A DNA stretch of 13,160 bases. Origin: Alistipes sp. UBA928 (lineage in GTDB: Bacteria; Bacteroidota; Bacteroidia; Bacteroidales; Rikenellaceae). Shown one piece after another: positions 5,894 to 13,160 of this stretch. A program made the position numbers and the translations under genes. A model generated the notes under the pieces. That model was not told the origin of the DNA and did no database searches. It saw nothing but the letters and a program-made list of their open reading frames with translations. Position 1 is the first letter of the stretch. Every line of letters begins with the position of its first letter. Location: the NCBI GenBank assembly GCA_002293665.1, contig DBDQ01000051.1, positions 13,555 to 26,714 of the forward strand, read 5' to 3'.

Positions 5894-8365
5894 ATGAAAG
5901 TAATGAAGTTCGGGGGCAGTTCGGTGGGAAGCGCCGAGGCTGCCGGAAGAGTTAAAAAGATAGTTTCGGAAGCGGGCGACGACGTGGTGGTGGTGGTGTC
6001 GGCGCTCGGTGGAGTGACCGACTCGCTGATAGAGATCGCACAGACCGCCCACCGGGGCGACGCTTCCTACGAAACCGCCTTAGCTTCGCTCGCGGAGCGT
6101 CATACGGCCCAGATGGAGCACACCGTACTGCCCGAAAAACGCAAATCGACCGCCGCTGCCGTCGCAATGCTCCTCGGCGAATTGGGTAACATACTCAGGG
6201 GTGTTTTCCTGATACGCGACCTGTCGCCCAAGACTCGCGACACGGTGGTGAGCTACGGCGAGAGGCTCTCGGCGGTGCTTATCGCCGGCATGATACCAGG
6301 CGCAGAGCTGTTCGACGCGCGGGATATTATCAAAACCCGGCCCTACTTCTCGAAGCATGTGGTGGACTTTGCCCTGACCGACGCACTCGTGCGCGAGGCT
6401 TTCGCCGGTCTGAAAGGGATCGCCGTCATGGGAGGTTTCATAGCTACGGATGCCGTGACGGGCGATGCCACGACCCTCGGCCGGGGCGGTTCGGACTATA
6501 CGGGAGCGATAGTGGCCGCGGCGCTCGACGCCGGTGTGCTTGAGATATGGACAGACGTCGATGGTTTCATGAGCGCCGATCCGCGCATCATCGACAACAC
6601 CTACCTCATAGAACGCCTCACTTTCTCCGAGGCGATGGAACTTTGTAACTTCGGCGCGAAGGTGCTGTTCCCATCGACCATCTTCCCGGTCTATCAAAAG
6701 AATATCCCGATCCGTGTCCGCAACACCTTCAACCCCGCCTCGCCCGGAACGTATATCTCGTCCGATAGTGGTGGCAACGGCCACGGCGATAATATTTTGT
6801 CTGAACGCCCCGGAGCGGTGAAGATAATTAAGGGTATCTCATCTATCGGCGACACCTGCCTGATAACCGTCAAGGGGCTCGGCATGGTGGGCGTGATAGG
6901 GGTCAACTATCGTATATTCAAGGCGCTGTCGAAGGCGGGCATAAGCGTGTTCTTCGTGTCGCAGGCGTCGAGCGAGAGCAGCACCTCGATCGGGGTGAGG
7001 CACGTCGACGGAGAGGTGTCGGTGCGGGTGCTCTCCGACGAATTCGCCCGCGAGATAGAGCAGGGTGAGATCAACGAGATAATTCCCACCTACGACCTCG
7101 CCACGGTGGCGGTCGTGGGCGAGAACATGAGGGGACGCGTCGGAGTGTCGGCGAAACTTTTCGAGACCCTCGGTCGAAGTGGCATCAGCGTCATATCGTG
7201 TGCGCAAGGGGCGTTGGAGACCAACATCTCGTTCGTCATCGACGCGGTGAACCTGCGCAAGGCCCTCAACGCGCTCCACGACTCGTTCCTGTTGTGGGAC
7301 TACCAGGTGCTCAACCTCTTTATCGCCGGGGTCGGCACCGTCGGGCGCAGCCTGTTGGAGCAGATCCGGCAGCAGCAGCCCAAATTTCTGAAAGAAAACT
7401 CGTTGCAGGTGCGCGTGGTGGGCATCGCGAATTCGCGCAAACACATCATGAACCGCGCGGGGATAGACCTCGCCACGTGGCGTGCAGAGCTCGATGCGGA
7501 GGGCGAACCTTCCACCACAGAGAGCTATCGCGATGCCATAGTGGGGATGAACATATTCAATCCGGTGTTCGTGGACTGCACAGCCAACGAGGCGATAGCC
7601 GGAACGTATCGAGAGTTGTTGAGCAACAACGTGTCGGTGGTGACGGCCAATAAAGTGGCGGCGTCGGGCGACTACGACAACTATCGGAAACTCAAATCCA
7701 TATCGCGCAAGCAGGGAGCGAAATTCCTGTTCGAGACCAATGTGGGCGCGGGCCTGCCGATCATCAAGACGATAGGCGATTTGGTGGGCAGCGGCGACCG
7801 CATTCTCGGTATCGAGGCGGTGGTGAGCGGCACGCTCAACTTTATATTCAACGTGATGAGCGCCGAAATACCATTTAGTGTTGCGATTCGCAAGGCGGTG
7901 GAGGCGGGATACGCCGAGCCCGATCCGCGGATCGACCTGAGCGGAAAAGATGTGATGCGCAAACTCGTGATCCTCTCGCGCGAGGCGGGCTACCGGCTCG
8001 ACATGGGCGACATAGAGGCTTCGCTCTTCATAGCCGACAAATATTTCGCCGGCACGCTCGACGAGTTCTGGGCCGCCGTACCCGAGCTCGACGCGCAGTT
8101 CGAACAGCATCGCCGCGAACTTGCGGCCAAGGGTCTGCGCCAAAGGTTCGTGGCCACCATGCAGGATGGCCGCGCAAGCGTTGCCCTGCGCGAGGTGGGG
8201 CCCGAGAGTCCTTTCTACGAACTCGACGGTTCGAACAACGTGATCCTGCTCACCACCGAGCGATACAAAGACTACCCGATGGAGATAAAGGGCTACGGCG
8301 CCGGAGCTGACGTCACCGCCGCGGGGGTTTTTGCGGATATAATCAGCATAGCTAACGTCAGATGA
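5894..8365 (+). CDS. thrA: Bifunctional aspartate kinase / homoserine dehydrogenase I
   Basis: An 823-residue fusion enzyme that catalyses the first and third steps of the aspartate pathway: ATP-dependent phosphorylation of aspartate, and NAD(P)H-dependent reduction of aspartate semialdehyde to homoserine. The kinase domain (1-290) begins with the signature VMKFGGSSVG (3-12). It also has VVSALGGVTDSL (34-45), YGERLSA (121-127), GRGGSDYTG (196-204) and EIWTDVDGFMSADPR (217-231). Tandem ACT-type regulatory domains (about 310-460) probably bind threonine, as in E. coli ThrA; this is family knowledge. The dehydrogenase domain begins with the Rossmann motif FIAGVGTVGRS (476-486). It carries TANKVA (584-589), GAGLPIIKT (618-626), VSGTLNFIFN (644-653) and the catalytic region DPRIDLSGKDVMRKLVILSREAG (677-699). 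Length and domains are complete. The stop overlaps the ATG of the M23 peptidase gene; thrB and thrC do not follow directly. Confidence 0.97.
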   Translation: MKVMKFGGSSVGSAEAAGRVKKIVSEAGDDVVVVVSALGGVTDSLIEIAQTAHRGDASYETALASLAERHTAQMEHTVLPEKRKSTAAAVAMLLGELGNILRGVFLIRDLSPKTRDTVVSYGERLSAVLIAGMIPGAELFDARDIIKTRPYFSKHVVDFALTDALVREAFAGLKGIAVMGGFIATDAVTGDATTLGRGGSDYTGAIVAAALDAGVLEIWTDVDGFMSADPRIIDNTYLIERLTFSEAMELCNFGAKVLFPSTIFPVYQKNIPIRVRNTFNPASPGTYISSDSGGNGHGDNILSERPGAVKIIKGISSIGDTCLITVKGLGMVGVIGVNYRIFKALSKAGISVFFVSQASSESSTSIGVRHVDGEVSVRVLSDEFAREIEQGEINEIIPTYDLATVAVVGENMRGRVGVSAKLFETLGRSGISVISCAQGALETNISFVIDAVNLRKALNALHDSFLLWDYQVLNLFIAGVGTVGRSLLEQIRQQQPKFLKENSLQVRVVGIANSRKHIMNRAGIDLATWRAELDAEGEPSTTESYRDAIVGMNIFNPVFVDCTANEAIAGTYRELLSNNVSVVTANKVAASGDYDNYRKLKSISRKQGAKFLFETNVGAGLPIIKTIGDLVGSGDRILGIEAVVSGTLNFIFNVMSAEIPFSVAIRKAVEAGYAEPDPRIDLSGKDVMRKLVILSREAGYRLDMGDIEASLFIADKYFAGTLDEFWAAVPELDAQFEQHRRELAAKGLRQRFVATMQDGRASVALREVGPESPFYELDGSNNVILLTTERYKDYPMEIKGYGAGADVTAAGVFADIISIANVR

Positions 8366-9438
8366 GAAGGGGGGCGATACGGGCGTTTGTGGGGTGTGTG
8401 GCAATGTTGTGTGTGACGGTGTGGCAGGCGTCGGCGCAACGGACGACCCTTGCGCGCGAAGACATTCCCCGCCTGCCGGTCGACACGCTGCCGACCGACC
8501 GCGACGAGGTGCGGTTGGTGACATTTACCGACGGCACTTTCCGCTACATCCCCACCAATCCCTACAACTTTCACAGCGCACCGGCCTATGACTCGCATTG
8601 GGATACGCTAAACCTGTTCGCTTATCGTGCGGTGCCGCTGGACGAGTTGCCGGCGGTGGTCGACATCGAGTTCTTTGAGAGTCAAGGTTTTCGCGCTCCG
8701 GTCACCGGGCGGGTGCTCTCGCGCTACGGACGGCGCAGCGGGCGCAATCACAACGGGGTCGATATTCGCGTCGATCACGGCCAACCCATATTCGCGGCTT
8801 TCGACGGCGTGGTGCGCCATTCGCGCTGGAACTCGGGAGGATACGGCAATATTGTGATAGTGCGACACCCCAACGGACTCGAGACCTACTACGCGCACCT
8901 TTCGCGACGTGCCGTGGAGGCTGATGAGTGGGTGCGCGCGGGCCAGGTGATAGGATATGGCGGCCGCACGGGACGCGCCTCGGCACTGCATCTCCACTTC
9001 GAGACACGCTACGCCGACCAGAGTTTCGATCCCGAGCGCCTCATCGACTTCGAAGAGGGTACGTTGCGCCGCCGCGATTTCGCCCTGCGCAAAGAATATT
9101 TTAACATCCGCTCGCGGGCCAGCGAGGAGATAGATGGTGAGGAGACAGAGGAGCCGCTGCTTGCCGTGCTGTCTCCGGCCGATTCGCTTGCCGTCGTGAC
9201 GGGTGCCCTGCCCGCCGCCGACTCTTCCGCGGATTCATCTACGGCCTCCCCGGCCCCGGCTCCGGCCGATCTGCCGCCGACCGCGTCGGGGGCCCCCGTC
9301 TACCACAAGATAGTGAGCGGCGACACGCTTTTGGCGCTCGCGCTGCACTATGACACGACCGTGGCGAAACTGTGCGACCTGAACCACATTACCCGCACGA
9401 CAACCCTGCGTCTCGGCCGCAACCTCCGTATAAAATAA
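8362..9438 (+). CDS. Secreted M23 (LytM-type) peptidase with C-terminal LysM domain
   Basis: A 358-residue exported protein. Residues 1-25 form a Sec signal peptide (basic start, hydrophobic core FVGCVAMLCVTVW, likely cleavage after ASA). The M23 domain (about 110-220) has all zinc ligands of the family: His130 and Asp134 in NHNGVD, and His212 in HLHFE, with His179 and His210 as catalytic partners. It should therefore be an active endopeptidase on peptidoglycan cross-bridges, unlike degenerate EnvC/NlpD-type activators. A disordered Ala/Pro/Ser linker (about 280-310) leads to one LysM peptidoglycan-binding repeat (312-358) with the typical SGDTLLALALHYDTTVAKLCDLN pattern. The ATG overlaps the thrA stop (ATGA), so translation is coupled to that amino-acid enzyme. 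The order M23 first and LysM last is the reverse of many hydrolases. Confidence 0.93.
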   Translation: MRRGAIRAFVGCVAMLCVTVWQASAQRTTLAREDIPRLPVDTLPTDRDEVRLVTFTDGTFRYIPTNPYNFHSAPAYDSHWDTLNLFAYRAVPLDELPAVVDIEFFESQGFRAPVTGRVLSRYGRRSGRNHNGVDIRVDHGQPIFAAFDGVVRHSRWNSGGYGNIVIVRHPNGLETYYAHLSRRAVEADEWVRAGQVIGYGGRTGRASALHLHFETRYADQSFDPERLIDFEEGTLRRRDFALRKEYFNIRSRASEEIDGEETEEPLLAVLSPADSLAVVTGALPAADSSADSSTASPAPAPADLPPTASGAPVYHKIVSGDTLLALALHYDTTVAKLCDLNHITRTTTLRLGRNLRIK

Positions 9439-9457
9439 GCCGGAACGCCGGCGGCGA
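9439..9457. repeat. 19-nt GC-rich palindromic repeat, copy 1
   Basis: GCCGGAACGCCGGCGGCGA starts immediately after the TAA of the M23 gene. Its first 14 bases form a GCCGG/CCGGC stem with an AACG loop, followed a few bases later by TTTT (9459-9462). It could stop or stabilise the thrA-M23 transcript. An identical copy lies at 12044-12062. Confidence 0.6.
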
Positions 9458-9534
9458 ATTTTGTAGGAGACGATTCTCCCTCGAAACCTAATCGCGAGAT
9501 ATTGTGCGTAATCGACTCATGATTGTTTTTTTAC

Positions 9535-9542
9535 TATCTTTG
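9535..9542 (+). promoter_or_regulatory. -7 element for the engB-prs unit
   Basis: TATCTTTG matches TAnnTTTG exactly. No convincing -33 TTTG lies 19-21 bp upstream; a T-rich tract (9526-9532) precedes it. The predicted start is about 30 nt before the ATG at 9578. A GGGGAGG purine run (9569-9575), close to that ATG, is an uncommon Shine-Dalgarno-like feature for this phylum. Confidence 0.6.
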
Positions 9543-9577
9543 CGGCGTCGCCCGGGCAGGGCGATAAAGGGGAGGAT

Positions 9578-10177
9578 ATGAAGATCGTTTCGGCAAAGTT
9601 CGCGTTCAGTTCGGGTAAGCTCTCGCAGATACCGGGGGACGGTCTGCGTGAGTTTGCGTTCATAGGACGAAGCAACGTGGGCAAGTCGTCGCTCATCAAC
9701 ATGCTGACTGGCCAAAAGGGGCTCGCCAAGGTGTCGGGCACGCCGGGCAAGACGAGGCTCATCAACCATTTCGTGGTGGGCGCCGGCGTTTCGGCCTGGT
9801 ATATGGTCGACCTGCCGGGCTACGGCTACGCGAGGGCGTCGAAGAGTGTGAGGGCGGGGTTCGACCGGCTGATCACCGACTACGTTACGAAAGCCGAAAA
9901 GCTCTGGTTCCTGTTCGTGCTCGTCGACGCGAGGCACGCCCCGCAGAAGATAGACATGGAGTTCATGGAGATGCTCGGCACGGAAGGTGTACCATTCGGT
10001 ATAGTGTTCACTAAGGCCGACAAGCTGGGCACCAATGCCCTGGCCGCGAACGTGGCGAACTATAAACAGGAGTTGCTGAAGCAGTGGGAGGAGCTCCCTC
10101 CCGTCTTCGTCAGCTCCTCCGAGAACCGCACGGGCGGCGAAGAGATAATCGAATTCATCGAAAACAACCTCACATAG
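9578..10177 (+). CDS. engB: Ribosome biogenesis GTPase YsxC/EngB (YihA)
   Basis: A 199-residue TrmE-Era-type GTPase. The family is needed for late assembly of the 50S subunit. All G motifs are present: G1 GRSNVGKSS (30-38), G2 with Thr55 in SGTPGKT, G3 DLPG (78-81, followed by YGYA typical of YsxC), G4 TKAD (145-148) and G5 SSSE (179-182). The length of about 200 residues fits EngB and excludes larger Era/Der proteins. The start is ATG 9578, just downstream of a purine-rich stretch. prs follows after 15 nt, so the two likely share a transcript. Confidence 0.95.
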   Translation: MKIVSAKFAFSSGKLSQIPGDGLREFAFIGRSNVGKSSLINMLTGQKGLAKVSGTPGKTRLINHFVVGAGVSAWYMVDLPGYGYARASKSVRAGFDRLITDYVTKAEKLWFLFVLVDARHAPQKIDMEFMEMLGTEGVPFGIVFTKADKLGTNALAANVANYKQELLKQWEELPPVFVSSSENRTGGEEIIEFIENNLT

Positions 10178-10192
10178 CGCACAAATAAAGCA

Positions 10193-11134
10193 ATGGGACA
10201 CCACACACTCAAGATTTTCTCTTGCCGCAACTCGTGGCCGCTGGCCGAAAAGATCGCCGCGTCGTACCGCACTACGCTCGGCGAGTCGGCCTGCATAGAC
10301 TTTAACGACGGCGAATACCAGCCCTCGTTCAACGAGACGATCCGTGGCTGCACGGTCTTCATCGTGCAGAGCACCTTTCCGCCCGCCGACAACCTGATGG
10401 AGCTGTTGCTGATGATCGACGCCGCGCGCAGGGCCTCGGCCCACAGAGTGGTGGCGGTGATCCCCTATTTCGGTTGGGCGCGGCAGGATCGCAAAGACCG
10501 TCCGCGAGTCTCGATCGGCGCCAAGCTTGTGGCCAACCTGCTTAAGGCCGCAGGGGTCGACAGAGTGATGACCATGGATCTGCATGCCGACCAGATACAG
10601 GGATTCTTCGACATTCCGGTAGATCATCTCTACGCGAGCAAGATATTCGTGCCCTATGTCAAGTCGCTCGAGATAGAGAACCTGTCGATCGCCGCACCCG
10701 ACATGGGCGGCGCGAAGCGGGCCGGCGCTTATGCCAAGCATCTCGACGCCCCGATGATAATCAGCCACAAGCAGCGCGAGAAACCGGGCGAAGTGTCGGG
10801 TATCACGGCGATCGGCGAGGTAGAGGGCCGAAATGTGCTCATAATCGACGATATGATCGACACCGCAGGTACGCTCACCCTTGCCGCGCAAATGTTGATG
10901 GACAAGGGGGCGGCGAGCGTTCGCGCGGCGGCGACCCACGCTGTGCTATCGGGCCCCGCCTACGACAGGATCAATGAAAGTCCCCTGTCGGAGGTGCTGG
11001 TGACCGACACCATTCCTCTGAAGAAGGGCGAGGATACGAGAAAGTTCACGGTGCTGGGAGTGGCCGACATCTTCGCCGACACCATAGACCGCGTTTACAG
11101 CTACCGCGAGATCAGTTCGCAGTTTATTTTTTAG
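10193..11134 (+). CDS. prs: Ribose-phosphate pyrophosphokinase (PRPP synthetase)
   Basis: A 313-residue cytoplasmic enzyme that transfers diphosphate from ATP to ribose-5-phosphate to make PRPP, the precursor of purines, pyrimidines, histidine, tryptophan and NAD. The ATP-binding flexible loop is PYFGWARQDRKDRPR (91-105). The catalytic region DLHADQIQGFF (129-139) contains His131. The PRPP-binding loop VLIIDDMIDTAGTL (215-228) matches the PRTase signature. The length is close to the 315 residues of E. coli Prs. FNDGEYQPSFNE (37-48) corresponds to the usual FsDGE segment. It lies 15 nt after engB and ends at TAG 11132-11134, 28 nt before the proposed permease start. Confidence 0.95.
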   Translation: MGHHTLKIFSCRNSWPLAEKIAASYRTTLGESACIDFNDGEYQPSFNETIRGCTVFIVQSTFPPADNLMELLLMIDAARRASAHRVVAVIPYFGWARQDRKDRPRVSIGAKLVANLLKAAGVDRVMTMDLHADQIQGFFDIPVDHLYASKIFVPYVKSLEIENLSIAAPDMGGAKRAGAYAKHLDAPMIISHKQREKPGEVSGITAIGEVEGRNVLIIDDMIDTAGTLTLAAQMLMDKGAASVRAAATHAVLSGPAYDRINESPLSEVLVTDTIPLKKGEDTRKFTVLGVADIFADTIDRVYSYREISSQFIF

Positions 11135-11162
11135 GTTTTTTGACACTACCACCCGACCGACC

Positions 11163-12065
11163 CTGAAACGTTCCGCAAAATATTGGTGGCACGTTGCGGC
11201 CATCGTAACGATCGCCGTGTGGGGAATCACGTTCGTGTCGACGAAAGTGTTGATCCAGAACGGATTGTCGCCCACCGAGATATTTACCTACCGGTTTCTG
11301 CTGGCGTATGTCGTGATCTGGTGGTTTTCGCCGCGCAGGTTGTGGTGTGATTCGTGGAAGGACGAACTGTTGATGGCCGCAGTGGGTCTCACCGGAGGAT
11401 CGTTGTACTTCATCACCGAGAACACGGCGCTCGAGACGACGCTTGCCTCGAACGTGTCGCTGTTGGTGTGTACGGCGCCGATCTGGACGGCCCTGCTGTC
11501 GAGGATATTCGTGCCGCACGAGGAGAGGTTCGGAAGCCGGCTGTGGCTCGGAACACTGGCCGCGATGGCGGGAAGTGCGCTGGTGATCTTCAACGGCAGT
11601 TTCGTGCTCGAGCTCAATCCCACGGGTGACGCACTGTCGATCGCCGCGGCGCTGTCGTGGGCGGTGTACAGTGTGCTGATGAGAGGTCTGGGGCGTAAGT
11701 ATACTACGATGTTCATCACACGCAAGGTGTTTTTCTACGGCCTCGTGACCCTCGCGCCGTTTTTGCTGCTGCCGGGTGCGGACTACAATCCGGCGGCGTT
11801 GGCCAAGCCTGCCGTGTGGGGCAATCTGCTGTTCCTGGGGTTGGTGGCGTCGTTTGTCTGTTTCGCGGTGTGGAACAAGGTGTTGAAGGAGATCGGGGTA
11901 GTCGCCTCGTCGAACTACATCTACCTTAACCCCGTCTTCACAATGGCTGCCGCGGCGTTGGTGTTGGGCGAGAGGATAACATGGATCGCGGTGGTGGGAT
12001 TGCTATTGATTGCTGCCGGGCTGTGGTTGGCCGAGAAGAAAAAGCCGGAACGCCGGCGGCGATAA
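11163..12065 (+). CDS. EamA/DMT-superfamily permease (RhaT-like), probable CTG start
   Basis: About 300 residues with ten hydrophobic helices in two EamA halves; the second begins near NPTGDALSIAAALSWAVYSVLMRGL. DMT permeases export or import small metabolites such as amino acids; the substrate here is unknown. Conserved features include VWGITFVSTKVLI in helix 1, FRFLLAY-like TYRFLLAY in helix 2, and TENTAL / LLVCTAPIWTALLS in the first half. The frame is open from 11088 but contains no ATG, GTG or TTG before GTG 11217, which would remove most of helix 1. CTG 11163 gives MKRSAKYWWHVAAIVTIAVW, a normal positive-inside N-terminus, and is my preferred start. The product ends in a basic tail (KKKPERRRR) encoded in part by the second copy of the 19-nt repeat. 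Function is sure at family level only. Confidence 0.85.
   Translation: MKRSAKYWWHVAAIVTIAVWGITFVSTKVLIQNGLSPTEIFTYRFLLAYVVIWWFSPRRLWCDSWKDELLMAAVGLTGGSLYFITENTALETTLASNVSLLVCTAPIWTALLSRIFVPHEERFGSRLWLGTLAAMAGSALVIFNGSFVLELNPTGDALSIAAALSWAVYSVLMRGLGRKYTTMFITRKVFFYGLVTLAPFLLLPGADYNPAALAKPAVWGNLLFLGLVASFVCFAVWNKVLKEIGVVASSNYIYLNPVFTMAAAALVLGERITWIAVVGLLLIAAGLWLAEKKKPERRRR
12044..12062. repeat. 19-nt GC-rich palindromic repeat, copy 2
   Basis: Identical to 9439-9457, but here inside the last codons of the permease gene, encoding its Pro-Glu-Arg-rich end just before TAA 12063-12065. The GCCGG-AACG-CCGGC hairpin would form at the very end of the coding region. Confidence 0.6.
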
Positions 12066-12080
12066 AATAGAACTCGAAAA

Positions 12081-12815
12081 ATGACAAGAGATGAGATTCA
12101 ACAGATCCGCTCGCTGGGGGATAAGCGCGTCAGAGAGGAGACGGGGCTGTTCGTTGCCGAGGGCGAGAAACTTGTGCGCGAACTGATGGCGTCGGATTTT
12201 CGGGCACAGCGGGTTTATTACACGGAAGGAGATTTCGGCCCCGACACCGAACGCGTCTCGCCCAAAGAGATGGAGCGGATAAGCTATCTGAAAACTCCGA
12301 CCAACGTTCTTTCTCTTGTCGAGATTCCGCGCCGACGTTTCGACCCTGTTGCGCTGAAAGGGCGCCTCACTTTGGCACTCGACGGTGTGCAAAATCCCGG
12401 AAACATGGGCACGATCATCCGCTTGGCCGACTGGTTCGGCATCCGTGATGTGCTGTGCAGTGCAGATTGCGCCGACTGCTGGAGCCCGAAGGTGGTGCAG
12501 GCCACGATGGGAGCCATTACGCGCGTGGCAGTTAATTACGGAGATTTGAAGGCTATGATCGAGGCCGTCGGGGGTCCTGTGTACGGCACTTTTTTGGAGG
12601 GCGAGCCGATCTACGACGCCACCCTGACGCATGGGGGCGTCATCGTGCTTGGGAGCGAGGGGCGCGGCATATCGCCGGAGACCGAGCGGCTCGTGACGCG
12701 GAAGTTGTTCATACCCCCATTCCCTCCGGAGAACACAGGCTCGGAATCGCTCAACGTTGCCGTCGCTGCCGCCATAGTCTGTGCCGAGTTCCGCCGGAGG
12801 GAGATGGTGAAGTAA
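12081..12815 (+). CDS. SpoU/TrmH-family RNA 2'-O-methyltransferase
   Basis: A 244-residue SPOUT enzyme that methylates ribose 2'-OH in rRNA or tRNA with S-adenosylmethionine. An N-terminal substrate-binding region (about 1-95, including FVAEGEKLVREL and SYLKTPTNVLSLVEIP) precedes the trefoil-knot catalytic domain. Motif 1 is LALDGVQNPGNMGTIIRLADWFG (98-120) with Asn105 and the catalytic Arg114. Motif 2 is VIVLGSEGRGISPE (187-200). Motif 3 is LFIPPFPPENTGSESLNVAVAAAIV (209-233). Motif 3 carries ENTGSESLN where many relatives have GxxxSLN, a minor variation. The start is ATG 12081, 15 nt after the permease stop, so read-through from the permease is likely. Whether the target is 23S rRNA (RlmB-like) or tRNA cannot be read from the sequence. 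Confidence 0.92.
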   Translation: MTRDEIQQIRSLGDKRVREETGLFVAEGEKLVRELMASDFRAQRVYYTEGDFGPDTERVSPKEMERISYLKTPTNVLSLVEIPRRRFDPVALKGRLTLALDGVQNPGNMGTIIRLADWFGIRDVLCSADCADCWSPKVVQATMGAITRVAVNYGDLKAMIEAVGGPVYGTFLEGEPIYDATLTHGGVIVLGSEGRGISPETERLVTRKLFIPPFPPENTGSESLNVAVAAAIVCAEFRRREMVK

Positions 12816-12841
12816 GTTTTTTCACATTTTGTGAAAAAACT
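12815..12841. terminator. Perfect AT-rich inverted repeat after the RNA methyltransferase; terminator or operator
   Basis: The arms GTTTTTTCAC (12816-12825) and GTGAAAAAAC (12831-12840) pair perfectly around ATTTT, and one more A-T pair (12815/12841) extends this to 11 bp. It starts at the last base of the stop codon. The A and T tracts would make it a weak bidirectional terminator. The dyad TTCAC-ATTTT-GTGAA also looks like a site for a dimeric regulator controlling the next gene, so both readings stay open. Confidence 0.5.
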
Positions 12842-12883
12842 GTTATTATTCCCCGAAATATTCCATTTCCGGCCATTTTTTCG

Positions 12884-12891
12884 TTTATTTG
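12884..12891 (+). promoter_or_regulatory. Possible -7 element of the tryptophanase-family gene
   Basis: TTTATTTG fits TAnnTTTG except at the second position and lies 35 bp before the ATG at 12927. No clear -33 box is visible. Low certainty. Confidence 0.25.
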
Positions 12892-12926
12892 CAGTTTGCG
12901 AGAAAAACCAAAAAATCGAAAGCTAT

Positions 12927-13160
12927 ATGCCCAACGTAAAGTTTTACAAAAACGACGATCTGCCCCTTGAAATGCACAAGGTGCGTATCGTTCAGAAACT
13001 CCACCTTGTCCCGATCGAACGACGCCTGGAGGCGCTTAAAGACGCGGGTTACAACACCTACGGCCTGTCGACGAACGACGTGTTCCTCGACATGCTCACC
13101 GACAGCGGCACCAACGCCATGAGCGACAACCAGCTTGCCGCCATGATGAAGGCCGACGAC
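12927..13160 (+). CDS. tnaA: Tryptophanase / tyrosine phenol-lyase family enzyme, N-terminal 78 codons
   Basis: The frame runs from ATG 12927 to the window edge with no stop. It contains the family signature GYNTYGLSTNDVFLDMLTDSGTNAMSDNQLAAMM (residues 42-75), found near the N-terminus of PLP-dependent beta-eliminating lyases. Tryptophanase splits tryptophan into indole, pyruvate and ammonia; tyrosine phenol-lyase gives phenol. The two share this region, so the fragment alone does not decide between them. I favour tryptophanase because many Bacteroidales, including Alistipes species, produce indole. The PLP lysine and substrate-determining residues lie outside the window. It has 111 bp of upstream space with the AT-rich dyad at 12815-12841, which hints at separate regulation. 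Confidence 0.85.
   Translation, partial: MPNVKFYKNDDLPLEMHKVRIVQKLHLVPIERRLEALKDAGYNTYGLSTNDVFLDMLTDSGTNAMSDNQLAAMMKADD

Noticed and set aside
6839..8524. A 561-codon open frame on the minus strand across thrA
   Set aside because: It is the shadow of a GC-rich gene; its translation is rich in His, Arg and Ala with no recognisable domain, while the opposite frame is a complete ThrA.
9488..10939. A 483-codon minus-strand open frame over engB and prs
   Set aside because: Both plus-strand genes are complete with all motifs; the antisense product spans two genes and resembles nothing.

Overview
The window looks like a chromosomal segment of a GC-rich Bacteroidota, most likely Bacteroidales and plausibly Alistipes/Rikenellaceae. 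The evidence is near-consensus Bacteroidota promoters (a TTTG-like -33 box, about 19-21 bp, then TAnnTTTG) at 788-816, 3209-3241, 5813-5820 (minus strand) and 9535-9542. A PG0541-type companion gene follows an RND pump, Shine-Dalgarno sequences are mostly weak, and a tryptophanase-family gene sits at the right edge (several Alistipes species are indole-positive). The taxon is an inference from gene content and promoter style.

Layout. 1-787: 3' end of an RND efflux permease, followed by a small PII/ACT-like companion. 840-3188: class A penicillin-binding protein with its own promoter. 3267-4879: asd (aspartate-semialdehyde dehydrogenase) translationally coupled to a thiE-like gene. 4864-5664 (minus): a stand-alone protein-kinase-fold gene that meets thiE tail to tail. 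5665-5893: a divergent control region with a 108-nt rod-shaped RNA hairpin on the minus strand, a 12-bp perfect palindrome and promoter-like elements for both directions. 5894-9438: thrA (fused aspartokinase/homoserine dehydrogenase) coupled by a 4-nt overlap to an M23/LysM cell-wall peptidase. 9578-11134: engB (ysxC) and prs. 11163-12815: an EamA/DMT permease and a SpoU/TrmH RNA methyltransferase. 12927-13160: 5' end of tnaA or a relative.

Functional links. asd and thrA supply consecutive steps of the aspartate pathway (aspartyl phosphate, semialdehyde, homoserine), which also leads to diaminopimelate/lysine for the cell wall. PBP1A and the M23 peptidase act on peptidoglycan. The rest is ordinary housekeeping.

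No phage, insertion sequence, CRISPR array, rRNA or tRNA is visible. The most unusual item is the structured leader between the kinase gene and thrA. Its inverted-repeat arms begin almost exactly at the predicted transcription start, and four imperfect positions form G-U pairs only in minus-strand RNA. It matches no RNA family I can recall. Other oddities are a 19-nt palindromic repeat at two gene ends, a permease whose only plausible start is CTG, and a ThiE with an altered C-terminal phosphate loop.
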